Origin: Rhodobacterales bacterium
GTDB taxonomy: Bacteria; Pseudomonadota; Alphaproteobacteria; Rhodobacterales; Rhodobacteraceae
DNA: 5,886 bases
Reading direction: 5' to 3'
NCBI GenBank assembly: GCA_013298485.1
Contig: JAAFHS010000187.1
Location: 1-5,886, forward strand
How positions within the stretch are numbered: the stretch's first letter is position 1; every line of letters begins with the position of its first letter. Shown here piece after piece: positions 1-5,886 of the stretch. A program made the position numbers and the translations under genes. The notes under the pieces were generated by a model, which was not told the origin of the DNA, did no database searches, and saw only the letters and a program-made list of their open reading frames with translations.

Positions 1-50
1 GGTTTTGGAAAAAAGCGAAAGTCACCCATATCGGCGTCCACGCTGCGCGC

Positions 51-94
51 AAATGTTCGCATTTTTGAAAATCGCGCATAAACGAAAATTGTCG
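51..94. promoter_or_regulatory. AT-rich operator-like region upstream of glpD (possible GlpR site)
   Basis: This A/T-rich stretch stands out from the GC-rich surroundings and lies directly upstream of the candidate -35 box. It contains ATGTTCG (53-59), which resembles one half of the E. coli GlpR operator, then a 12-bp near-palindrome ATTTTTGAAAAT (61-72; arms ATTTT/AAAAT), then AAACGAAAAT (80-89). A TGCGCG/CGCGCA inverted repeat (44-49 and 73-78) brackets the first two. DeoR-family GlpR repressors, which respond to glycerol-3-phosphate, often control such operons through repeated TTTCG/CGAAA-type sites. Assigning this site to GlpR is an inference; no glpR gene is visible in the window. Confidence 0.4.
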
Positions 95-123
95 TTGACG
101 GGGCACCAAGAACAGTCTCACAT
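95..123 (+). promoter_or_regulatory. Candidate sigma-70 promoter for the glp operon
   Basis: A -35 box TTGACG (95-100; 5 of 6 to TTGACA) is followed after exactly 17 nt by TCACAT (118-123; 4 of 6 to TATAAT). This predicts a transcription start near 130 and a short leader of about 30 nt before the glpD ATG. The -10 is weak, as is common for alphaproteobacterial housekeeping promoters and for regulated promoters. The operator-like AT-rich block lies immediately upstream and abuts the -35 box. No other -35/-10 pair in the 158-nt leader looked as good by eye. Confidence 0.45.
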
Positions 124-147
124 ACCGGAAACATCGGATCAGCGGGT

Positions 148-153
148 GGGAGG
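148..153 (+). promoter_or_regulatory. Ribosome binding site of glpD
   Basis: GGGAGG lies five nucleotides before the ATG at 159. It is a strong Shine-Dalgarno match and fixes the glpD start, since the encoded protein then begins about 14 residues before the FAD-binding glycine motif, as usual for the family. Confidence 0.8.
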
Positions 154-158
154 CCGGC

Positions 159-1733
159 ATGAACCAGCGCGCGGACGCACCGCTCGATCTTTTTGTGATC
201 GGGGGCGGGATCAACGGGTGTGGCATTGCGCGCGATGCAACCGGGCGCGGTCTGACCGTGACACTGGCTGAACAGGGCGATCTGGCACAGGCCACGTCCA
301 GCGCATCGACAAAGCTGTTTCATGGCGGCCTGCGGTATCTGGAGTATTTTGAATTCCGCCTGGTGCGTGAGGCGCTGGAGGAACGCGAAACCCTGTTGGT
401 CGCGATGCCGCATATCAGCTGGCCCATGCGCTTTGTGCTGCCCTATCACCCCGATATGCGGTTCGAATCGGATACGCCGACCTCACGCCTGCTGTCACGC
501 GTGATGCCCTGGACGCGCGGCCGCCGTCCGGCATGGCTGATCCGGCTGGGCCTGTTCATGTATGACACGATGGGCGGGCGAAAGATTCTGCCGTCCACGC
601 GGACGCTGGATCTGCACACCGATCCGGCGGGGGCACCGCTGAACCCGAAATTCCAGCGCGCCTATGAATATTCCGACTGCTGGGTGGAGGATTCGCGCCT
701 GGTCGTGCTGAACGCCCGTGACGCCGAGGCGCGGGGTGCGCGCATCATGACCCGCACCCGCGTGGTGACGGCAACCCGTGCGGGCGATCTGTGGGAGGTG
801 GTGACCGAAGGGGCCGCGGGCCGGCAGACGCATCATGCCCGCGCTATCGTGAATGCGGGCGGGCCTTACGTCGAGGATATCATCCGCAATGTGGCGCGGA
901 TCAATTCATCCGAAGGCGTGCGACTGGTGCGCGGCAGCCATATCGTGACGAAGCGGCTGTATGACCATGACCGCTGCTATTTCTTTCAGGGCACGGACGG
1001 GCGGATCATCTTTGCGATTCCCTATGAGCAGGACTTTACCCTGATCGGCACGACGGACCAGGACCACAAGGGCGCGCCCAAGGATGCGGTCTGCACGCCG
1101 GAGGAGCAGGATTATCTGTGCGCCTTTGCCACGCAGTATTTCAAGAAACCGGTGACGCGGGCGGATATTGTCTGGACCTATTCCGGCGTGCGACCCCTGT
1201 ATAACGACGGGGCGAAATCGGCCACGGCGGCCACGCGGGATTATGTCCTGAGCCTTGATACGAGTGGCCCGCCGCTCCTGAACGTGTTCGGCGGCAAGAT
1301 CACCACCTATCGGCGGCTGGCCGAATCGGCGCTTGCGAAACTCGCGCCGTTCTTTCCGCAGGCGACCGGGGCCTGGACGGCACGGGTGCCGATGCCCGGC
1401 GGGAATTTCCCGCATGACGGGGTGGCCGTGCTGACACGCGCGTTGAAGATGCGCTATCCGTTCCTGTCCGATTATCACGCAGGCCGCCTGATCCGCGCCT
1501 ACGGGACCGAAGCGGTGGATGTTCTGGGTGACGCCAAGACGATAGCCGATCTGGGCCGCGATTTTGGTGGTACGCTGACACAGGCCGAGGTGAACTGGCT
1601 GATGACGCGCGAATATGCGCATGCGGCGGCGGATGTGGTCTGGCGGCGCACCAAGCTGGGCCTGCGCATGACCAGGGATGAGATTGCGGCGCTGGATGCC
1701 TTTATGGGGCAACAGGCGCAGGCGGCGGAATAG
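159..1733 (+). CDS. glpD: Aerobic glycerol-3-phosphate dehydrogenase (FAD-dependent)
   Basis: Oxidises sn-glycerol-3-phosphate to dihydroxyacetone phosphate and passes electrons through FAD to membrane quinone; a peripheral inner-membrane enzyme. The 524-residue product has the N-terminal Rossmann motif VIGGGINGCGIARDA (GxGxxG at G15, G17, G20), then TSSASTKLFHGGLRYLE (46-62), which contains R59 and Y60, equivalent to E. coli R54/Y55. Further on are SGVRPL with R345, TRDY with R360, and FGGKITTYR with K380. These match the E. coli GlpD substrate residues R317, R332 and K354, so the site looks intact. A C-terminal helical DAO_C domain covers roughly 400-515. Length is slightly above E. coli GlpD (501). 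It is the first gene of the operon, 9 nt before glpS. GlpD acts on the phosphorylated product, so a glycerol kinase must be encoded elsewhere. Confidence 0.96.
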   Translation: MNQRADAPLDLFVIGGGINGCGIARDATGRGLTVTLAEQGDLAQATSSASTKLFHGGLRYLEYFEFRLVREALEERETLLVAMPHISWPMRFVLPYHPDMRFESDTPTSRLLSRVMPWTRGRRPAWLIRLGLFMYDTMGGRKILPSTRTLDLHTDPAGAPLNPKFQRAYEYSDCWVEDSRLVVLNARDAEARGARIMTRTRVVTATRAGDLWEVVTEGAAGRQTHHARAIVNAGGPYVEDIIRNVARINSSEGVRLVRGSHIVTKRLYDHDRCYFFQGTDGRIIFAIPYEQDFTLIGTTDQDHKGAPKDAVCTPEEQDYLCAFATQYFKKPVTRADIVWTYSGVRPLYNDGAKSATAATRDYVLSLDTSGPPLLNVFGGKITTYRRLAESALAKLAPFFPQATGAWTARVPMPGGNFPHDGVAVLTRALKMRYPFLSDYHAGRLIRAYGTEAVDVLGDAKTIADLGRDFGGTLTQAEVNWLMTREYAHAAADVVWRRTKLGLRMTRDEIAALDAFMGQQAQAAE

Positions 1734-1742
1734 GGGGCGACG

Positions 1743-2825
1743 GTGCTGGAATTCAAAGGCGTGTCACGGTTGGTCGAAGGGCGGGTGCATATTCATGCCA
1801 CCGACCTTGCGCTGCAGAAGGGCACGATGAACGTGCTGCTGGGGCCGACCCTTGCCGGGAAGACATCGCTGATGCGCCTGATGGCGGGGCTGGACAAGCC
1901 CACCACGGGCACCATCCACTGGGATGGGCGCGATGTGACGGGCATGCGCGTGCAGGACCGCAAGGTGGCCATGGTCTATCAGCAGTTCATCAACTACCCC
2001 GCGATGAGCGTTTATGACAATATCGCAAGTCCGATGCGCCTGATGGGGATTTCGGGGGCCGAAATCGACCGCGCCGTGAAAGGCACCGCCGAAATGCTGA
2101 AACTGACGCCGTTCCTGCAGCGCAAGCCGCTGGAACTGTCGGGCGGGCAACAGCAGCGCTGTGCGCTGGCGCGTGCGCTAGTCAAAGGGGCAGGGCTGGT
2201 ACTGCTGGACGAGCCGCTCGCCAACCTCGACTACAAACTGCGCGAGGAGTTGCGCGCCGAAATCCCGAAGATCTTCGAAGAATCGGGCGCGATCTTCGTC
2301 TATGCGACGACTGAACCCGAGGAGGCATTGCTGCTGGGCGGCCATACCGCCACCCTGTGGGAAGGCCGCGTCACGCAATTCGGTGCCACCCCGCAGGTCT
2401 ATCGCCAGCCCGCCGATGCCACCACCGCCCGCGTGTTCAGCGACCCGCCGATGAACTTTGTCACCGCCGTCAAGAATGGTGCGCAGATCACGCTTGGCGA
2501 TGTGAAGGCCCCGGTCATGGGTGCCATGGCCGCCCTGCCCGATGGCACATACCGCGCGGGTTTCCGCGCCAATCACCTGACGCTGGACCGCGAAAGCGCC
2601 TCTGCCGTGGCCTTCCCGTCGACCATCATCGTGACCGAGATCACCGGATCGGAATCCTTCCTGCATCTGCATCACGGTGCGGACCGGTGGGTCGGTCTGG
2701 TGCATGGCGTGCAGCACCTTGCCCCCGGCGCGCAGGTCAATGTCTGGCTTGACCCGGCCCATGTCTATCTGTTCGGGCAGGATGGCCGTCTGGTCGCCCC
2801 CGCCCCCTATGCGATGGCGGCATAA
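1743..2825 (+). CDS. glpS: Glycerol ABC transporter ATP-binding protein GlpS (degenerate own ATP site)
   Basis: One of two MalK/UgpC-like ATPases that power glycerol import by GlpPQ; cytoplasmic, membrane-associated. It starts with GTG, 9 nt after the glpD stop, with GGGGG (1733-1737) as ribosome site. Of 360 residues, about 1-230 form the nucleotide-binding domain: Walker A GPTLAGKT (34-41), Q-loop Q80, signature LSGGQQQR (132-139), Walker B LVLLDE (152-157), D-loop NLD (161-163). The C-terminal third is a TOBE-type regulatory domain containing GSESFLHL (302-309). Three deviations are seen. The switch region reads YATTEPEEA, so the H-loop histidine is T190. The Walker A interior glycine is L37. 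The A-loop aromatic position appears to be V11. The glutamate next to Walker B (E157) is kept. From memory, GPTL.GKTS is usual for GlpS, so this is probably a family trait rather than decay. Confidence 0.93.
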   Translation: MLEFKGVSRLVEGRVHIHATDLALQKGTMNVLLGPTLAGKTSLMRLMAGLDKPTTGTIHWDGRDVTGMRVQDRKVAMVYQQFINYPAMSVYDNIASPMRLMGISGAEIDRAVKGTAEMLKLTPFLQRKPLELSGGQQQRCALARALVKGAGLVLLDEPLANLDYKLREELRAEIPKIFEESGAIFVYATTEPEEALLLGGHTATLWEGRVTQFGATPQVYRQPADATTARVFSDPPMNFVTAVKNGAQITLGDVKAPVMGAMAALPDGTYRAGFRANHLTLDRESASAVAFPSTIIVTEITGSESFLHLHHGADRWVGLVHGVQHLAPGAQVNVWLDPAHVYLFGQDGRLVAPAPYAMAA

Positions 2826-3896
2826 ATGGCCCAGATCACGCTTCAGAACCTCGCCCACAGTTACAGCGCCGCACCAAAGTCGGATGCCGATTACGCGCTG
2901 AAGGAAATGCACCACGTCTGGCAGGATGGCGGGGCCTATGCGCTGCTGGGTGCGTCCGGTTGCGGCAAAACCACCCTTCTCAACATCATCTCAGGGTTGG
3001 TACGGCCCAGCCATGGCCGCGTGCTGTTTGGCAATACAGATGTGACGGATGCGCCGACGGCGGAGCGGAACATCGCGCAAGTGTTTCAGTTTCCCGTCGT
3101 CTACGACACGATGACAGTGCGCGATAATCTTGCGTTTCCGTTGCGAAATCGCGGCATGGACGCGGGTTACATCGCGGGGCGCGTTGGCCAGATTGCAAAG
3201 ATGATCGGGATGGAGGACAAGCTGGATCGCAAGGCGCGCGGCCTGACGGCAGATGCCAAGCAGAAGATCAGTCTGGGGCGCGGCATGGTGCGCCAGGACG
3301 TCAACGCCATCCTGTTTGACGAACCCCTGACGGTGATCGACCCGCATATGAAATGGGAGTTGCGCACCCAGCTGAAAGCCCTGCACCGCGAGTTGGGCCA
3401 TACGATGATCTATGTGACGCATGACCAGACCGAGGCGCTGACCTTTGCCGACAAAGTCGTGGTGATGCACGAAGGCCGCGTCGTGCAGATGGGCACGCCG
3501 GAGGAATTGTTTGAAACCCCGGCCCATACCTTTGTCGGTTATTTCATCGGCTCGCCGGGGATGAACCTGCTCGATGCGAAAATCGACGGGGCCACCGCCC
3601 ATATCGCGGGCCATGCCATCCCGCTTGGCAAAAACTATGCCGCCACGGGCCGCACGCAGATCGGCATCCGCCCCGAATTCATCAGCCTGACGACGGGGAC
3701 AGGCCTGCCCTTTACCCTGCGCCGGGTGGAGGATGTGGGCCGGCACCGCATTGTGCGCGGCGAGGCCGCTGGCACACCGATCAACATCATCGCGGGCGAA
3801 GGCGAGGCGATCGGGGCCGACATGACGCATGTCACCTTCGATGCCGCCAAAATCAACGTCTACGCCGATGACTGGCGCATCAACGGGGCCGCCTGA
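2826..3896 (+). CDS. glpT: Glycerol ABC transporter ATP-binding protein GlpT (degenerate signature motif)
   Basis: Second ATPase of the glycerol importer, expected to heterodimerise with GlpS. Its ATG directly follows the glpS TAA with no gap, and GGCGG (2816-2820) inside glpS can serve as ribosome site, so translation is probably coupled. The 356 residues show the A-loop aromatic Y13, canonical Walker A GASGCGKTT (42-50), Q-loop Q88, Walker B ILFDE (162-166), D-loop D172 and an intact H-loop THDQTEA with H199. A C-terminal TOBE-like domain contains GIRPEFISL (280-288). The ABC signature is not LSGGQ but LTADAKQ (140-146), lacking both glycines. This is the mirror image of GlpS, which has a perfect signature but a defective switch. 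It is not the E. coli GlpT antiporter despite the shared name. Confidence 0.93.
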   Translation: MAQITLQNLAHSYSAAPKSDADYALKEMHHVWQDGGAYALLGASGCGKTTLLNIISGLVRPSHGRVLFGNTDVTDAPTAERNIAQVFQFPVVYDTMTVRDNLAFPLRNRGMDAGYIAGRVGQIAKMIGMEDKLDRKARGLTADAKQKISLGRGMVRQDVNAILFDEPLTVIDPHMKWELRTQLKALHRELGHTMIYVTHDQTEALTFADKVVVMHEGRVVQMGTPEELFETPAHTFVGYFIGSPGMNLLDAKIDGATAHIAGHAIPLGKNYAATGRTQIGIRPEFISLTTGTGLPFTLRRVEDVGRHRIVRGEAAGTPINIIAGEGEAIGADMTHVTFDAAKINVYADDWRINGAA

Positions 3897-3897
3897 C

Positions 3898-4769
<872 letters not shown>

Positions 4770-4770
<1 letters not shown>

Positions 4771-5573
4771 TGCGCATCAAATCATCGACCGTCGTGATGA
4801 CGCTGTATCTGCTGTTCCTGCTGATCCCGATCTACTGGCTGATCAACATGAGCCTCAAGACCAATCAGGAAATCACCTCCGGCTTCACGCTGTTTCCACA
4901 TACCTTCACGCTGGCGAATTACGCGACCATTCTGACCGATCCCAGCTGGTACAACGGCTATATCAATTCGATCATCTATGTGACGATGAACGTCGTGATC
5001 TCGCTCACCGTCGCGTTGCCCGCCGCCTATGCCTTTTCGCGCTATTCGTTCATGGGCGACAAGCACCTGTTCTTCTGGCTGCTCACCAACCGCATGGCCC
5101 CTCCGGCCGTCTTTGCCCTGCCGTTCTTTCAGCTTTATTCCAGCGTCGGCCTGTTTGACACGCATATCGCCATTGCCCTTGCGCATTGCCTGTTCAACGT
5201 GCCCCTTGCCGTCTGGATCCTCGAAGGGTTCATGCGCGGCGTGCCGAAGGAGATTGACGAGACGGCCTATATCGACGGCTATTCCTTTGGGCGGTTCTTC
5301 GTGAAAATCTTCATGCCCCTGATCGCGAGCGGGATCGGCGTTGCCGCCTTTTTCTGCTTCATGTTCTCATGGGTGGAACTGCTGCTGTCGCGCACGCTGG
5401 CCACCGTCAACGCCAAATCCATCGCGGCCACGATGACCCGCACGGTGAGCGCCAGCGGAATGGACTGGGGCGTGCTGGCCGCCGCCGGGGTGCTGACCAT
5501 CGTGCCGGGTGCGTTGGTGATCTATTTCGTGCGCAACTACATCGCCAAGGGCTTTGCCCTGGGGAGGGTGTGA
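4770..5573 (+). CDS. glpQ: Glycerol ABC transporter permease GlpQ (MalG-like)
   Basis: Second channel subunit, the partner of GlpP. The 267-residue protein starts at the TGATG overlap with glpP. Hydrophobic segments lie at about 8-27, 67-90, 99-121, 133-153, 183-204 and 233-255. It has a well-kept EAA coupling loop, EIDETAYIDGYSF (161-173) with E164, A166, D169 and G170, followed after a short linker by MPL. LKTNQEITSG (29-38) after the first helix is the MalG/UgpE-type periplasmic start region. The gene ends in two tandem in-frame stops, TGA TGA (5571-5576). Its last codons include GGGGAGGG, which also forms a strong ribosome site for an ATG at 5573. Operon packing breaks down directly after it, where a C/G-rich element follows. 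It is not the E. coli GlpQ phosphodiesterase. Confidence 0.92.
5561..5568 (+). promoter_or_regulatory. Strong Shine-Dalgarno inside the 3' end of glpQ
   Basis: GGGGAGGG overlaps the last glpQ codons. Its GGAGG core (5563-5567) sits five nucleotides before an ATG at 5573 that overlaps the glpQ stop (TGATG). It is a better site than the one in front of the glpU ATG at 5722 (AGGA, ten nucleotides away). It may drive the small frame 5573-5725, or be a relic of a former downstream start. Confidence 0.5.
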
Positions 5574-5725
5574 TGACCGTATGCAGCACACCCCCCCACC
5601 CCCGTCCCCTCCCCACAAGGGGGAGGGGGGCCTCTTGCCCCGCCCGCTGGTCCGGGTACCTCCTCTCGACCTCGTGGTTCAGGGGCGGGGGGACCGTCGT
5701 AGCCGAAAGGAAACGCCTGACATGA
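5573..5725 (+). CDS. Possible 50-residue leader/bridging ORF between glpQ and glpU (doubtful)
   Basis: An open frame begins with the ATG that overlaps the glpQ stop and ends in a TGA that overlaps the glpU ATG (ATGA, 5722-5725). It has an excellent ribosome site. The product is rich in Pro, Arg, Gly and Ser, with no hydrophobic segment or known motif. Most of it is encoded by the C/G-rich insert, and only the first three and the last few residues (about VVAERKRLT) come from outside it. It is unlikely to be a functional protein. If translated, it would let ribosomes leaving glpQ pass through the insert and terminate at the glpU start, preserving coupling. No similarity is recognised; the frame may be open by chance given the GC content. 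Confidence 0.2.
   Translation: MTVCSTPPHPRPLPTRGRGASCPARWSGYLLSTSWFRGGGTVVAERKRLT
5581..5691. repeat. C/G-rich palindromic intergenic element (probable dispersed repeat)
   Basis: This 111-nt block lies between glpQ and glpU and is unlike the rest of the operon. It begins with C-runs (5591-5603) and ends with G-runs (5682-5692). These ends can pair: 5592-5597 with 5687-5692 and 5599-5602 with 5682-5685, with one A/C mismatch between. It contains a perfect hairpin near its left end. Direct repeats GACCGT lie at 5575-5580 and 5692-5697, just outside, as a target duplication would. The core C4TC4-ACAAG-G4AG4 looks like palindromic intergenic repeats that I recall as frequent in alphaproteobacterial genomes. 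No transposase is present, so at most it is a MITE- or REP-like element. Copy number cannot be judged from one window. Confidence 0.6.
5606..5628 (+). other. Perfect 9-bp GC hairpin in the glpQ-glpU gap
   Basis: CCCCTCCCC (5606-5614) pairs perfectly with GGGGAGGGG (5620-5628) around the loop ACAAG; a T-G pair (5605/5629) can extend it. The structure would be very stable in mRNA. It is followed by GGCCTCTTGCCC and not by a U-run, so it is not a canonical intrinsic terminator. A second small stem, GGGGC (5627-5631) with GCCCC (5637-5641), shares two bases with it and would compete. Likely effects would be RNA stabilisation of the upstream glpDSTPQ message, or reduced read-through into glpU; both are inference. 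Confidence 0.65.
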
Positions 5726-5886
5726 CCCGCCCCGTCACCCCCGCGATGATCGGTGCCATCATCGCGCTTATGATCGCCATCCTCGGCGCGCTTATCCTGG
5801 TGGCCCCGCCGGGCAAGGAAGGCGGCATCGCCTGGACCGCCCCGATGATCGATGGTGGCTGGATGGCCTGGACGCTGGCCACAGCC
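5722..5886 (+). CDS. glpU: Probable GlpU, small DUF2160-type membrane protein (N-terminal part, cut by window edge)
   Basis: An open frame runs from ATG 5722 to the window edge (55 codons seen, no stop). The ribosome site is AGGA (5708-5711), ten nucleotides upstream. Residues 8-28 form a strong hydrophobic helix (AMIGAIIALMIAILGALILV), followed by a short polar stretch and then GGWMAWTLATA at 45-55. The WMAWT segment at this operon position resembles the start of GlpU/DUF2160 proteins, small inner-membrane proteins of unknown role encoded between the permeases and the binding protein of glycerol importers. The visible part would therefore include an N-terminal extension with an extra helix. 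Alternative starts exist at M42 or M48. The assignment depends mainly on gene order and a few residues. Confidence 0.6.
   Translation, partial: MTRPVTPAMIGAIIALMIAILGALILVAPPGKEGGIAWTAPMIDGGWMAWTLATA

Noticed and set aside
5..271. Open frame at the left edge on the + strand overlapping the glpD start
   Set aside because: It covers the promoter/operator leader and the FAD-motif part of glpD in another frame, has no ribosome site and gives an implausible composition.
906..1712. Long reverse-strand open frame inside glpD (268 codons)
   Set aside because: A GC-rich antisense shadow: rich in Arg, His, Pro and Gly, with no recognisable domain, and lying opposite a clearly functional gene.
1743..2825. 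GlpS as a decaying pseudogene because of its missing H-loop histidine
   Set aside because: The frame is intact and full length; Walker B, signature and TOBE regions are well kept; and the deviations complement those of GlpT, which points to a specialised heterodimer.
3829..3897. N-terminal extension of glpP back to ATG 3829
   Set aside because: The added 23 residues overlap the glpT end and are polar and low in complexity; ATG 3898, one base after the glpT stop, fits the operon packing and family length.
5606..5628. Intrinsic terminator at the GC hairpin
   Set aside because: No U-tract follows the stem, and the operon continues with a coding frame that has its own ribosome site. The stem may affect expression but is not a canonical terminator.
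5573..5725. CRISPR array or riboswitch in the glpQ-glpU gap
   Set aside because: There are no regularly spaced repeats and no conserved riboswitch core; the block is a single palindromic C/G-rich unit.

Overview
The window is the 5' part of an alphaproteobacterial glycerol-uptake and catabolism operon of the glpDSTPQUV type described in rhizobia and common in Rhodobacterales. High GC, G/C-ending codons and the order glpD-glpS-glpT-glpP-glpQ-glpU suggest a Rhodobacteraceae-like organism. That placement comes from remembered family similarity, not a database search. All genes are on the + strand, and the operon runs off the right edge.

Layout: 1-158 is a leader with AT-rich operator-like sequence and a candidate sigma-70 promoter. 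159-1733 is glpD (FAD glycerol-3-phosphate dehydrogenase). 1743-2825 and 2826-3896 are two ABC ATPases, glpS and glpT. 3898-4770 and 4770-5573 are two six-helix permeases, glpP and glpQ. 5574-5721 is a C/G-rich intergenic insert. From 5722 to the edge is the start of a small membrane protein, probably GlpU (DUF2160). The substrate-binding protein (GlpV) would be expected just beyond the window, as would a glycerol kinase somewhere in the genome.

Working together: a periplasmic binding protein would deliver glycerol to the GlpPQ channel, the GlpS/GlpT heterodimer would power import, a kinase would make glycerol-3-phosphate, and GlpD would oxidise that to dihydroxyacetone phosphate while passing electrons to quinone. 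The first five genes are tightly packed (gaps of 9, 0 and 1 nt, then a 1-nt overlap), so they are very likely co-transcribed and translationally coupled.

Two points stand out. First, the ATPase pair is asymmetric: the deviant motifs of GlpS (A-loop, Walker A interior, H-loop) and of GlpT (signature) should all fall in the same composite ATP site, leaving one canonical site. Second, the otherwise compact operon is interrupted between glpQ and glpU by a ~111-bp palindromic C/G-rich element flanked by GACCGT direct repeats. It looks like an inserted dispersed repeat, and a small open frame runs through it from the glpQ stop to the glpU start. The gene names clash with E. coli usage: here glpT, glpP and glpQ are not the glycerol-3-phosphate antiporter, an antiterminator or the phosphodiesterase.
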